Below are positions 8,533 through 17,147 of a DNA stretch of 64,000 nucleotides, in pieces. Under the pieces are notes generated by a model. The model was given only the letters and a program-made list of their open reading frames with translations, had not been told where the DNA came from and ran no database searches. How positions within the stretch are numbered: position 1 is the stretch's first letter; every line of letters begins with the position of its first letter. A program made the position numbers and the translations under genes. The stretch comes from Gallaecimonas pentaromativorans (GTDB lineage: Bacteria; Pseudomonadota; Gammaproteobacteria; Enterobacterales; Gallaecimonadaceae): positions 124,001 through 188,000 of the forward strand of contig NZ_RJUL01000007.1 in assembly GCF_003751625.1 (NCBI RefSeq). Direction: 5' to 3'.

Positions 8533-8549
8533 CTGGCACGCAACTTGAT
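8533..8549 (+). promoter_or_regulatory. Sigma-54 promoter of the efflux operon
   Basis: CTGGCACG-N4-TTGAT fits the sigma-54 consensus (YTGGCACG-N4-TTGCW) except for A in place of C in the -12 GC. The -24 GG is at 8535-8536 and the -12 GA at 8547-8548. The predicted start near 8560 leaves a leader of under 20 bases before the ATG at 8578. Confidence 0.65.
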
Positions 8550-8577
8550 AAAACTCCTGCAAACCAAGGAGTTTTTC

Positions 8578-9846
8578 ATGATCAGAGACACCTCAGGGCA
8601 AGACGTTATCCTCGATAACCGCCGCCCTTATCGCAAATGGGCCGGGCTTGGCGCTGCCGTGTTGCTGGTGGTCGCCCTGGGCTGGGTGGTCACCAGTTGG
8701 CGAGCCAGTGCCAGCGCCGACGCCGTGGTATCGAAGGCAGCTTTGCAACTGGGCACCGCCGAAGTGGCCGACATAGCGCGCGACATCAACGTTCAGGGCC
8801 GGGTAGTGGCAGCCAATAGCCCCACCTTGTACAGCCCTGCCCAAGGTATCGTTACCTACCTCATCAAAGCCGGCGACAGCGTGGCAAAAGATCAGGTGAT
8901 CGCCACCGTCGACAGCCCTTCCCTGACCAACCAGCTCAAGCAGGAAGAAGCCAACCTCGCCCGTATTCAGGGGGAGTCGGAGCGCCAGCAGATCCAGGCC
9001 AAGCGTGACGCCCTGGAAAACCGCCAGGCGGCGGATCTGGCCAAGGTGGACCTGGAAGCGGCTGACCGGGAAATGCGCCGGGCAGAGCTTTCCTGGCAGA
9101 AAAAGGTGATCAGCCAAATCGATTACGAGAAAGCCAAGGACGAGCTGGCCCGCGCCAGGCTGCGGGCGCACCAGAGCGCCGAGAATGCCCGCCTGGCGGT
9201 GGAAATGGCCAGCTTTGAAACCAAGAACCTCAAGTTGCAGGTGCAGCACCAGGCCTTGCTGGTGGCGGACTTACAACGCCAGAGCGACGAGCTGAACGTG
9301 CGCTCGCCGGTAGAAGGCCTGGTGGGCAACCTGGCCCTGAACCAGAAATCCGCGGTGGGCGCCCACGAAGCGCTGCTGACGGTGGTAGACCTGCACAGTT
9401 TTGAAGTGGAAGTGCTGGTACCGGAGAGCTACGCCGACGATCTGGGCCTCAAAATGCCCGTGGCGGTGAAGGTCAATGGCCGCGAATGGCAGGGCGAAGT
9501 AGCCGCCATCAGCCCGGAAATTCAAAACAGCCAGGTGGTGGCACGGCTGCGCTTTAAGGGTGATACCCCCGACAAGCTGCGCCAGAACCAGCGCCTGACC
9601 GCCCGCATTTTGCTGGAAAACCGCAATCAGGTACTGGCCGTGCCCCGTGGCGCCTTTATCGACGTGGACCAGGGCCGCAGCGCCTTTGTGCTGCGCGGCG
9701 ACAAGGCGGTGCGGGTGCCCATTACCCTCGGCGCCATCGGTAGCCGCCAGGCCGAAGTGGTGGATGGCCTCAAGGCCGGCGACACCATCATCACCTCGGA
9801 CACCAGCCGTTTTAAAAACCAAAACACATTGCTCATTACCCAATAA
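8578..9846 (+). CDS. Periplasmic adaptor (HlyD/MacA type) of an ABC efflux system
   Basis: 422 residues: one N-terminal transmembrane anchor (about 20-40), a lipoyl/barrel half (about 65-125), a long alpha-helical hairpin rich in Glu, Lys, Arg and Ala (about 125-240), the second lipoyl half (RSPVEGLVG), then beta-barrel and membrane-proximal domains. Such adaptors link an inner-membrane MacB-like transporter to an outer-membrane channel. AAGGAG at 8566-8571 sets the ATG at 8578. It is the first gene of a six-gene operon; no outer-membrane factor is encoded nearby, so one such as TolC is probably borrowed. Confidence 0.85.
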   Translation: MIRDTSGQDVILDNRRPYRKWAGLGAAVLLVVALGWVVTSWRASASADAVVSKAALQLGTAEVADIARDINVQGRVVAANSPTLYSPAQGIVTYLIKAGDSVAKDQVIATVDSPSLTNQLKQEEANLARIQGESERQQIQAKRDALENRQAADLAKVDLEAADREMRRAELSWQKKVISQIDYEKAKDELARARLRAHQSAENARLAVEMASFETKNLKLQVQHQALLVADLQRQSDELNVRSPVEGLVGNLALNQKSAVGAHEALLTVVDLHSFEVEVLVPESYADDLGLKMPVAVKVNGREWQGEVAAISPEIQNSQVVARLRFKGDTPDKLRQNQRLTARILLENRNQVLAVPRGAFIDVDQGRSAFVLRGDKAVRVPITLGAIGSRQAEVVDGLKAGDTIITSDTSRFKNQNTLLITQ

Positions 9847-9857
9847 GGACCGCCAAC

Positions 9858-10547
9858 ATGTTGAAAATGGAAAACATCGCCAAGGTGTACCGCACCGACA
9901 CCGTTGCCACCCACGCCCTGCGCGACTTCAGCCTGTACGTCAAGGAAGGGGAATTCGTGGCGGTCACCGGCCCTTCGGGCTCCGGCAAAACCACCTTTTT
10001 GAATATTGCCGGGCTTTTGGAAACCTTTGAAGAAGGCCAGTACCAGCTGGATGGCATCGACGTGCGAGATCTCGGCGACAGCGCCCGCTCCAAGCTGCGT
10101 AACGAGAAAATCGGCTTTATCTTCCAGGGCTTTAACCTCATTCCCGACCTGTCCTTGTTCGACAACGTCGACGTACCGCTGCGCTACCGGGGCCTTAACG
10201 CTAAAGAGCGTAAGGCCCGTATCGACGAGGCGCTGGAGAAGGTTGGCCTGGCGGCGCGCCGCCACCACCTGCCGTCGCAGCTCTCCGGCGGCCAGCAGCA
10301 GCGGGTGGCCATCGCCCGGGCACTGGCTGGCAAACCGGCCTTTTTGCTGGCGGACGAACCTACCGGGAACCTCGACTCGCTGATGGCCCGCCAGGTGATG
10401 GAGCTGCTCGAATCCATCAACAAGGACGGCACCACCATCGTCATGGTGACCCACGACCCCGACCTGGCCCGCCGCGCCCAGCGCAATATCCAGATCGTTG
10501 ACGGCCAAGTGTCCGATTTTGACTTCGGCCAGAGCCGCCGCGCCTAA
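9858..10547 (+). CDS. MacB/LolD-type ABC transporter ATPase
   Basis: 229 residues. It supplies ATP hydrolysis for the two FtsX-type permeases encoded next. Walker A is GPSGSGKTT (about residue 37), the ABC signature LSGGQQQRVAIARAL, Walker [13 protein letters not shown] and the H-loop VTHD. It lacks a fused membrane domain, unlike MacB itself. Gaps of about 10 bases to both neighbours, each with an AAGGA-type SD, support operon membership. Confidence 0.92.
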   Translation: MLKMENIAKVYRTDTVATHALRDFSLYVKEGEFVAVTGPSGSGKTTFLNIAGLLETFEEGQYQLDGIDVRDLGDSARSKLRNEKIGFIFQGFNLIPDLSLFDNVDVPLRYRGLNAKERKARIDEALEKVGLAARRHHLPSQLSGGQQQRVAIARALAGKPAFLLADEPTGNLDSLMARQVMELLESINKDGTTIVMVTHDPDLARRAQRNIQIVDGQVSDFDFGQSRRA

Positions 10548-10556
10548 GGAGCCAGC

Positions 10557-11888
10557 ATGTTCAGTTATTACCTACGCCTGGCCTGGCTGTCGTTCAAAGG
10601 CTCACCGGTGATGTCTGCCCTGATGGTGCTGGCCATTGCCGTGGGGGTGGGGGTGGCCATGAGCACCCTGACCCTGCAATACGTGATGTCGTCCAACGCC
10701 CTGGCCGACAAAAACGACCAGCTCTACTACGTGCAGCTGGATATTCGCCCCAGCGATAACAGCGGGCCGCAGCACACCCGCAACGGTATACCGGACCAAC
10801 TGGCCTATCCCGATGCCGAAGCGCTGCTGCAATCAGATATTCCCACCCGGCAGGTGGCCATGCACCAATGGGGCGGCACCATTACCTCACCCAACCCGGA
10901 CATCCGCCCGGCCCTTATCTCGATGCGGGTCACCACCCGCGACTTTTTCTCCTTGTTCGATGTGCCGCTGCTCTATGGCACCGTCTGGGACAAAAGCGCC
11001 GACACCCAGGGCCAGTATCAGGTGGTGCTAAGCAAACGCACCAGCCAGCAGATGTTTGGCGAAGAAAACCCGGTGGGTAAATCGGTAGAGATCAATGGCC
11101 AGCCCTATGAAGTGGTAGGAGTTGCTGCCGACTTTGAGCCGGCGCCGTCGGTGCAAGATCTCACCACCGGTTCTTTTGGCGGCAACGCCGATGCCTACGT
11201 GCCCTTTGGCTTGCACCGGCCACTGAGCCTAATGCCCTGGGGCAACATGAGCTGCATGGGCGGCGGCAGTGACAATGGCAACACCGAAGGCTACGAAGGC
11301 CTGCTGCAATCAAACTGCATCTGGCTGCAATACTGGGTGCAACTGGACAGCCCCGAGCAAAAAGCCCGCTACCAGCAGTTCCTGGCCAATTACGTTAAAG
11401 ACCAGCATAAACAAGGCCGTTTTGAGCGTGACCAGGGCGCGGTGTTGTCCACCCCGGCCCAATGGCTGTACCAAAACCGGGTGGTAGGTAACGACACCCA
11501 ACTGCTCACCTGGCTGGCCTTTGCCTTCCTGCTGGTGTGCATCATCAACACCATCGCCCTGCTGCTGGCCAAGTTCCTGCGTATGGCCCCCCAAGCCGGG
11601 GTGCGCCGCGCCCTGGGTGCCAGCCGTAGCGCCGTCTTTACCCAACACCTGATTGAAAGCGCCCTGGTTGGGGTGATAGGTGGCTTGCTGGGTATTGGCC
11701 TGGCCCTGCTGGGGCTGGTAGCCATCCGCCAGTTGGTGGCGCCAAGCATGGCCGCCATCGTCCACATGGACCCGCTGATGATGTGTGTTACCGCCGGCCT
11801 GGCCCTGGTGGCAAGCCTTTTGGCCGGGGTGTATCCGGCCTGGCGCATCAGTACCACCACCCCGGCCTACTACCTCAAAACCCAGTAA
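10557..11888 (+). CDS. FtsX-family ABC permease 1
   Basis: 443 residues. An N-terminal transmembrane helix (about 18-40), a roughly 270-residue periplasmic MacB-type core domain and three C-terminal helices of the FtsX domain (LAFAFLLVCIINTIALLLA; a Gly/Leu-rich helix near 370; ALVASLLAGVYPAWRIS). The ending PAWRISTTTPAYYLKTQ is typical of the family. It likely pairs with the next gene's product to form a heterodimeric mechanotransmission transporter driving efflux through the adaptor. Substrate unknown. Confidence 0.88.
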   Translation: MFSYYLRLAWLSFKGSPVMSALMVLAIAVGVGVAMSTLTLQYVMSSNALADKNDQLYYVQLDIRPSDNSGPQHTRNGIPDQLAYPDAEALLQSDIPTRQVAMHQWGGTITSPNPDIRPALISMRVTTRDFFSLFDVPLLYGTVWDKSADTQGQYQVVLSKRTSQQMFGEENPVGKSVEINGQPYEVVGVAADFEPAPSVQDLTTGSFGGNADAYVPFGLHRPLSLMPWGNMSCMGGGSDNGNTEGYEGLLQSNCIWLQYWVQLDSPEQKARYQQFLANYVKDQHKQGRFERDQGAVLSTPAQWLYQNRVVGNDTQLLTWLAFAFLLVCIINTIALLLAKFLRMAPQAGVRRALGASRSAVFTQHLIESALVGVIGGLLGIGLALLGLVAIRQLVAPSMAAIVHMDPLMMCVTAGLALVASLLAGVYPAWRISTTTPAYYLKTQ

Positions 11889-11898
11889 GGAGCGCACC

Positions 11899-13101
11899 AT
11901 GTTTGAATTCGGACCTATTCTGCGCACCTTGTGGCGCAACAAAACCGGCGCTTTGCTGATCATGCTGCAAACCGCCCTGACCTTGGCCATTGTGGTGAAC
12001 GCCGCTTTTATCATCACCCAGCGCCAGGCCAAGATAGACAGGCCCACCGGCGTTGATGAAGCCAACACCTTTACCTTGTCGGTGATCCCCATCCAGGCCG
12101 GCGATAAACACTACGCCGACGTGGAGCGGGACATGATTGCCCTGAACCAACTGCCCGATGTGGTGAGCGCCAGTATTGTCAACAGTGCGCCGCTGTCGAG
12201 CTCCGGCTCCACCAACACCATGCGCGCCGAAGACAATAAACCTGGCATTGGCGAGGTGGAGTCCAACGTCTTTAACACCGACCAGCGCGGCCTGGACACC
12301 TTTGGCCTGAAGCTTTTGGCGGGGCGTAATTTCACCGCCAACGACATGACGGTGACCTCCAGCCTGGACGGCAAAACCCCCACCGTTTGCATCGTTACCC
12401 GCCAGTTGGCCAACAAGCTGTTCGGCAAAGGGGTCGACCCCATCGGCAAGCTGGTCACCCCCGGCGTGCAGGTGATTGGGGTGGCCTCCGACACCATTGG
12501 CGCCTACCCCAACTCGGACGTGGCAGGGGACGTGGTACTGGTGCCGCAGTTCTATACCAACTTCAACCTGCGCTACCTCATCCGCGTTAAACCGGGGCAA
12601 CTGGACGCCATGATGAAAAAGGTGCCCGACGTGCTCAACAACCTCGATAACCAACGGGTGATCACCAGCGTGCGCAGCCTATTGAGCTACAAACGCTCGG
12701 CCTACCGCAGCGACCAAGCCACCATCTCCATGCTCAGCGTAACCATGGTGCTGATAAGCCTGGTGACCGGCCTTGGCATTGTCGGCCTGACGTTGCTGTG
12801 GGTGAATCAGCGCCGCAAGCAAATCGGTACCCGCCGCGCCCTGGGGGCTACCAAGCTGATGGTGGTGCGTTACTTCCTGGTGGAAAACGGCATCATTATT
12901 GGCGCCGGCATCGTGCTGGGTTGCGCGCTGGCCTTGTTTGCTAACCACTTGATGGTGCAGCATTACCAGATGAAGGCCCTTGAGGTCGGCTATCTGGCAG
13001 GTGGCGTGGTAGCGGTGTGGCTGCTGGGCCTGCTGGCGGCGCTGATGCCCGCCTGGCGCGCCGCCCAGGTATCGCCGTCTCTGGCTACCCGTAGCGTGTA
13101 A
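11899..13101 (+). CDS. FtsX-family ABC permease 2
   Basis: 400 residues with the same layout as permease 1: N-terminal helix (LLIMLQTALTLAIVV), periplasmic core domain, three C-terminal helices and the family ending MPAWRAAQVSPSLATRSV. A longer in-frame start at 11785 lies inside permease 1 and is rejected because AAGGAG precedes the ATG at 11899. The two permeases are diverged in sequence, so a heterodimer is likely. It ends 9 bases before the response regulator. Confidence 0.88.
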   Translation: MFEFGPILRTLWRNKTGALLIMLQTALTLAIVVNAAFIITQRQAKIDRPTGVDEANTFTLSVIPIQAGDKHYADVERDMIALNQLPDVVSASIVNSAPLSSSGSTNTMRAEDNKPGIGEVESNVFNTDQRGLDTFGLKLLAGRNFTANDMTVTSSLDGKTPTVCIVTRQLANKLFGKGVDPIGKLVTPGVQVIGVASDTIGAYPNSDVAGDVVLVPQFYTNFNLRYLIRVKPGQLDAMMKKVPDVLNNLDNQRVITSVRSLLSYKRSAYRSDQATISMLSVTMVLISLVTGLGIVGLTLLWVNQRRKQIGTRRALGATKLMVVRYFLVENGIIIGAGIVLGCALALFANHLMVQHYQMKALEVGYLAGGVVAVWLLGLLAALMPAWRAAQVSPSLATRSV

Positions 13102-13110
13102 AAGGATTGT

Positions 13111-14448
13111 ATGGACAAGATCCTCATCATCGACGACAACCCCGCCGTGGGCCAGGCCCTGGGGTTGTTGTTGAAGCTCAGCGGTCTGCAAAGCGACGCC
13201 GCTCTGACCCCCCAGGCCGGCCTTACCAGGCTTGAGGCGGGCGACATCAGCCTGGTTATCCAGGACATGAATTTCAGCAGCGACACCACCAGTGGCGAAG
13301 AAGGCAAAGCGCTGTTCTTCGCCATCCGTGAGCAGCACCCGGACTTGCCCATCATCCTGCTCACCGCCTGGACCGAGCTGGAAAGCGCAGTCAGCCTGGT
13401 TAAAGCCGGCGCCGCCGACTACCTAGGCAAACCCTGGGACGACGCCAAGCTTATCGCCACGGTGCAAAACCTGTTGGAGCTGGCCGAGCTCAGCCAGCAA
13501 CAACAAGCCCAAGCCCTGGCCCAGGCTCAGCGGCGCCGTGCCCTTGCCGACAAATTCGATTTGGCCGGCCTGGTGTACCAGTCCGACACCATGCAGCGGC
13601 TGGTGGAAATGGCGGCGCAGGTGGCCCGTGCCGACGTGCCGGTATTGATCACCGGCCCCAACGGCGCCGGTAAGGAAAAGATCGCCGAAATCATCCAGCG
13701 CAACTCCCAGGTAGCCGCCGGGCCCTTTATCAGGGTCAACGCCGGCGCCCTGCCGCTGGAATTGATGGAAGCCGAGCTGTTCGGCGCCGAACCGGGGGCT
13801 TATACCGGCCTCAATAAAACCCGTATCGGCCGCTTTGAGGCCGCCGACGGCGGCACTTTGTTTTTGGACGAAATCGGCAATCTCTCCCTTTCCGGGCAGA
13901 TGAAACTGCTGCGGGTGCTGCAAACCGGCGAGTTCGAGCGCCTTGGCTCCACCCAGACCCGCAAGGTACGGGTGCGGCTGATCTCCGCCACCAACAGCGA
14001 CCTGCCAAGTGCCATCCAGGGCGGCAGCTTTCGCGAAGATCTCTACTACCGGCTTAACGTTATCGAGCTTTCCCTGCCGCCACTTAAAGAGCGCGCCGAG
14101 GACATTCTGCCCCTGGCCCGCCATTTTCTGGCGGGGCGCCCCTTAAGCCTGGACGCGGTGCGCACCCTTGAAGCCCACGACTGGCCTGGCAATGTGCGAG
14201 AGCTGGAAAACTGCCTCAAACGGGCCGCGCTGCTGGCGCCAGGGGAGCGCATCGAGGCGGTAGATTTAAAGCTGCCGCCGCCACGGCAAAGCCGCCCCCG
14301 GGCTGCCTTTGAGCCCGGTGAGCAGCAGCTGCGCGATGTATTGAGTGAAGCCTCCAGCATCAGCGAGGCAGCCCGCACCCTGGGGCTGTCGCGCCAAGCG
14401 CTCTACCGGCGCCTGGAGAAATACGGAATCGTCCTCAATGAGCTTTGA
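13111..14448 (+). CDS. Sigma-54-dependent response regulator
   Basis: 445 residues in the NtrC order: receiver domain (1-125; DD near residue 7, acceptor Asp in IQDMNF, Lys in GKPWDD), AAA+ domain (about 150-385; Walker A GPNGAGKE, Walker B TLFLDEIG, R-finger region REDLYYRLNV) and a Fis-type HTH (ISEAARTLGLSRQALYRRL). The sigma-54-contact loop reads GAYTGL instead of GAFTGA, which is unusual at the last position. It presumably activates its own operon from the CGGACA repeats. Its last 11 bases overlap the kinase start. Confidence 0.92.
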   Translation: MDKILIIDDNPAVGQALGLLLKLSGLQSDAALTPQAGLTRLEAGDISLVIQDMNFSSDTTSGEEGKALFFAIREQHPDLPIILLTAWTELESAVSLVKAGAADYLGKPWDDAKLIATVQNLLELAELSQQQQAQALAQAQRRRALADKFDLAGLVYQSDTMQRLVEMAAQVARADVPVLITGPNGAGKEKIAEIIQRNSQVAAGPFIRVNAGALPLELMEAELFGAEPGAYTGLNKTRIGRFEAADGGTLFLDEIGNLSLSGQMKLLRVLQTGEFERLGSTQTRKVRVRLISATNSDLPSAIQGGSFREDLYYRLNVIELSLPPLKERAEDILPLARHFLAGRPLSLDAVRTLEAHDWPGNVRELENCLKRAALLAPGERIEAVDLKLPPPRQSRPRAAFEPGEQQLRDVLSEASSISEAARTLGLSRQALYRRLEKYGIVLNEL

Positions 14449-15742
14449 AGCCAAGCTCACGGCGGTACTGGTGGCCAGCCTGCTGGCCATGGCCTTGGCC
14501 TTAGGTGCGCTGCTGCAACTGGGTTTTGGCCTTTGGCTTGCCCTGCAACTGAGCTTACTGGCGGCGCTGCTGCTGGGCTTGGTGCTGGGCAGAATGGTGA
14601 CCAGGCGCCTTAACCGGGGCCTCGACGCCCTCACCACCGGTTTACTGAACTTCAAGGACAACGACTTTTCGGTGTCCCTGACCCATCAGGGCCGCGACGA
14701 AATGGCGCGCCTGGCCACGCTTTATAACGATGCAGCCCTTAAGCTTCGCGCCGAACGGGCCCATATCTACCAGCGCGAGCTGATGCTCGACACCGTGCTG
14801 CAAAGCTCCCCTACCGCCCTGGTGCTCACCAGCCAGGACCAGCGGGTGCTTTATGCCAACCCGGCGGCCAGGCAGTTGCTGCTGGAGGGTAAAGGCATCA
14901 ACGGCCTGGCCTTGGCCACCTTGTTGGCGCAGCTCCCTGAGGCCATCAAAGAGGCCATGGCCGCGCCCCAGGACGGGCTTTTTACCCTGCCCACCAGCGA
15001 TGAGCCACAGATCTGGCATCTGTCGCGCAGCCAGTTTCAGCTTAACGGCCAGCAGCATCAGCTGTATCTGTTCAAGCAGCTGACCCGCGAGCTCAGCCGC
15101 GCCGAAGTGGGCACCTGGAAGAAGGTGATCCGGGTGATAAGCCACGAGCTTAACAACTCCCTGGCACCCATTGCCTCCATGGCCCATTCCGGCCAGAAGC
15201 TGGTGGCCAATCCCGACCCGGCGCTGCTGACCCAGGTGTTTGACACCATCAGCGAGCGGGCCGACCACCTCAACCGCTTCTTGCAAGGCTATGTGCGCTT
15301 TGCCCGCCTGCCCCAGCCCCAATGCCAGGCCATCGACTGGCACGAATTGCTGGAAAGATTGCAAGGGGTGGTGGCGTTTCGGGTCCGTGAGGTGCTGCCC
15401 ACCAGCGCTGGCTGGGGTGATGCCGCCCAACTGAGCCAGGTGTTGGTGAACCTACTGAAAAACGCCGCCGAAGCGGGCTCCGAGCCCAAGGATACCGAGC
15501 TTGCCATCAAGGCCCAGCCCGGCTGGCATTGCCTGGAAGTCACCGACCGGGGCAGCGGTATGAGCGAGCAAGTGCTCACCCAGGCGCTGCTGCCCTTCTA
15601 TTCCACCAAGAAAGAAGGCACCGGCCTTGGCCTGGCGCTGTGCCGCGAAATCATCGAGGCCCACGGCGGCCGCCTGCACCTGGAAAACCGCGCCAACGGT
15701 GGCCTGAGGGTCAGGCTGTGGTTGCCGCTGCCTCAGCCCTGA
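14438..15742 (+). CDS. NtrY/AtoS-like sensor histidine kinase
   Basis: 434 residues: two N-terminal transmembrane helices close together (about 8-45) with almost no periplasmic loop, a HAMP-like segment, a PAS-like domain (about 105-200), H-box ISHELNNSLAPIA, N-box NLLKNAAEA, and ATP-lid motifs DRGSGM and GTGLGLAL. With no sizeable sensor loop it may sense within the membrane or listen to the transporter itself, as in BceS-type systems; that is inference. The ATG at 14438 overlaps the regulator's stop by 11 bases, indicating coupled translation. Confidence 0.9.
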   Translation: MSFEAKLTAVLVASLLAMALALGALLQLGFGLWLALQLSLLAALLLGLVLGRMVTRRLNRGLDALTTGLLNFKDNDFSVSLTHQGRDEMARLATLYNDAALKLRAERAHIYQRELMLDTVLQSSPTALVLTSQDQRVLYANPAARQLLLEGKGINGLALATLLAQLPEAIKEAMAAPQDGLFTLPTSDEPQIWHLSRSQFQLNGQQHQLYLFKQLTRELSRAEVGTWKKVIRVISHELNNSLAPIASMAHSGQKLVANPDPALLTQVFDTISERADHLNRFLQGYVRFARLPQPQCQAIDWHELLERLQGVVAFRVREVLPTSAGWGDAAQLSQVLVNLLKNAAEAGSEPKDTELAIKAQPGWHCLEVTDRGSGMSEQVLTQALLPFYSTKKEGTGLGLALCREIIEAHGGRLHLENRANGGLRVRLWLPLPQP

Positions 15743-15773
15743 CCGGGCATCAACGATGACATCATGTCTGGTT

Positions 15774-15821
15774 GACCGTCAGTTTCGGGGTGGCCTTCAC
15801 CCCGGGTTGACGGTCTTTTTT
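15774..15821 (+). terminator. Terminator of the efflux operon
   Basis: GACCGTCA (15774-15781) pairs with TGACGGTC (15808-15815), enclosing a smaller CGGGGTG/CACCCCG hairpin; six T follow. A branched, strong intrinsic terminator closing the six-gene operon. Confidence 0.85.
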
Positions 15822-15828
15822 GCGTATG

Positions 15829-15850
15829 AAAAACGGGGCCTTGGCCCCGC
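15829..15850 (-). terminator. Terminator of the cytochrome b561 gene
   Basis: Read on the minus strand, GCGGGGCC-AA-GGCCCCGT is followed by a run of T, just downstream of the cytochrome b561 stop at 15855. Confidence 0.75.
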
Positions 15851-15854
15851 TTGT

Positions 15855-16406
15855 TCAGCTCTCTATCGAATGCCCCAGCATCCGCCTGAGGGTGCCGTCC
15901 TTATCGATGATGTGGTGCTTCAAGGCGCCAAGGACGTGCAGCACTATGGTGCCCATTAACAGGTAACCGTTTATCTCATGGCCTTGCTCACCAACTTCGG
16001 CCCAGAACGGCGAGTAGGGCACGGCGTCGTGGGTGCCGGGGGCAAAATGGGTGTCTATCATCTGCCAGCCGAAGATATCAACGCCGTGGCCACCCACCGC
16101 CGACATCAACAACCCAAACACCGGCATCGACAGGGTGGAGACGATAAGCACCCAGTGCACCAGCATGGCGATAACGTGCAGCAAGGGGCTGTCTTTGCCC
16201 AGCGGCTTGGGCCAGCCCATCTTGATGCGCCAAATCACCCGGGGCACCACCACCAGCAAGATCAGCACGCCGATGGCCTTGTGCAGGTCGTAATAGCCGT
16301 AGTCGTGCCAGTTGGTCATGTAAAAACCGACGATGCACAAAAAAATCATGGTGATGGCGACTATCCAGTGCAGCCTGATGGTGGTTTTGCTGAGCGCGCT
16401 TGCCAT
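15855..16406 (-). CDS. Cytochrome b561
   Basis: 183 residues, four transmembrane helices, di-haem b561 family of the inner membrane, which shuttles electrons between the quinone pool and periplasmic partners. Candidate haem-ligand histidines occur in IRLHWIVA, YYDLHKAIGV, AMLVHWVL and INGYLLMGTIVLHVLGALKH, two pairs as expected. The ATG at 16406 is chosen because GGGAGA precedes it; the longer in-frame start adds a basic, non-homologous stretch. Divergent from bfr. Confidence 0.9.
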   Translation of the reverse strand: MASALSKTTIRLHWIVAITMIFLCIVGFYMTNWHDYGYYDLHKAIGVLILLVVVPRVIWRIKMGWPKPLGKDSPLLHVIAMLVHWVLIVSTLSMPVFGLLMSAVGGHGVDIFGWQMIDTHFAPGTHDAVPYSPFWAEVGEQGHEINGYLLMGTIVLHVLGALKHHIIDKDGTLRRMLGHSIES

Positions 16407-16656
16407 GTGCTGTCTCTCCCGAAAAACGCAAATAAAGCCTGTTGTTGTTAAAGGAACCTTATTCGGGGTCCGTTTTTTGTAAAACTGCATAATTACGGCC
16501 ATTTAACACCAAGAAAACGAACCTTCATTGGTAGTAGATCCAACAGGAAATCAAAGTCATTCTTATTTATCGATAAAAATACAGTTTCTTGATAGCTTTT
16601 TTGCTTTTCTGGCCGTACTGCTGCATCCTTTAGCCACAAGGAAAGGAGCACCCACC
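16407..16656. other. AT-rich divergent promoter region (b561 / bfr)
   Basis: 250 bases between two divergent genes, clearly more AT-rich than the coding DNA, with several A/T tracts. Promoters for both genes are expected. No convincing Fur box or other known operator was found by eye. Confidence 0.5.
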
Positions 16657-17121
16657 ATGCGCGGCAACCCTGAAGTCATTGAATACCTGAATATGCTGAT
16701 CGGCGGCGAACTGGCCGCGCGGGATCAATACCTTATCCATTCCCGCATGTACGAGGATTGGGGCCTTAACCGCATTTACGAGCGCATCGACCACGAGATG
16801 CAGGAAGAGGCCGAGCACGCCGACGCCATCATCCGCCGGGTGCTGTTCCTGGGGGGCACCCCAGACATGAACCGCCATGACATCAATGTCGGCACCGATG
16901 TGGTTTCCTGCCTCAAGGCCGACCTGGCTCTGGAATACGAGGTGCGCGAGAAGCTGGCCAAGGGCATCGCCCTTTGCGAGAAAAAAGGCGACTACATCAG
17001 CCGCGATTTGCTTCGCCAGCAGCTGTCTGACACCGAAGAAGACCACACCTACTGGCTGGAAAAGCAGTTGCGGCTTATCGACATGGTGGGGCTGCAAAAC
17101 TACATTCAGTCCCAGATGTGA
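16657..17121 (+). CDS. bfr: Bacterioferritin, haem-ligand Met replaced
   Basis: 154 residues, the usual bacterioferritin length, storing iron in a 24-subunit cage. The ferroxidase residues are in place: Glu18 (GGELA), Glu51/His54 (EEAEHAD) and the C-terminal E-x-x-H (TEEDHTYW). Position 52, where E. coli Bfr has the haem-ligating Met, is Ala here. The subunit therefore probably cannot bind haem on its own and resembles the non-haem subunits of heteromeric bacterioferritins. GGAAAGGAG sets the ATG at 16657. No second bfr gene is adjacent. Confidence 0.9.
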   Translation: MRGNPEVIEYLNMLIGGELAARDQYLIHSRMYEDWGLNRIYERIDHEMQEEAEHADAIIRRVLFLGGTPDMNRHDINVGTDVVSCLKADLALEYEVREKLAKGIALCEKKGDYISRDLLRQQLSDTEEDHTYWLEKQLRLIDMVGLQNYIQSQM

Positions 17122-17147
17122 AAAAAGCCGCGCAACGCGGCTTTTTT
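17121..17147. terminator. Bidirectional terminator (bfr / MmyB-like regulator)
   Basis: A run of A, GCCGCG-CAA-CGCGGC and a run of T form a symmetric hairpin that can stop transcription from both convergent genes; it overlaps the last bases of the regulator gene. Confidence 0.9.

Noticed and set aside
8550-8575. SD-masking hairpin before the efflux adaptor gene
   Set aside because: AAAACTCC/GGAGTTTT can pair in DNA, but the predicted sigma-54 start near 8560 leaves the 5' arm out of the RNA.
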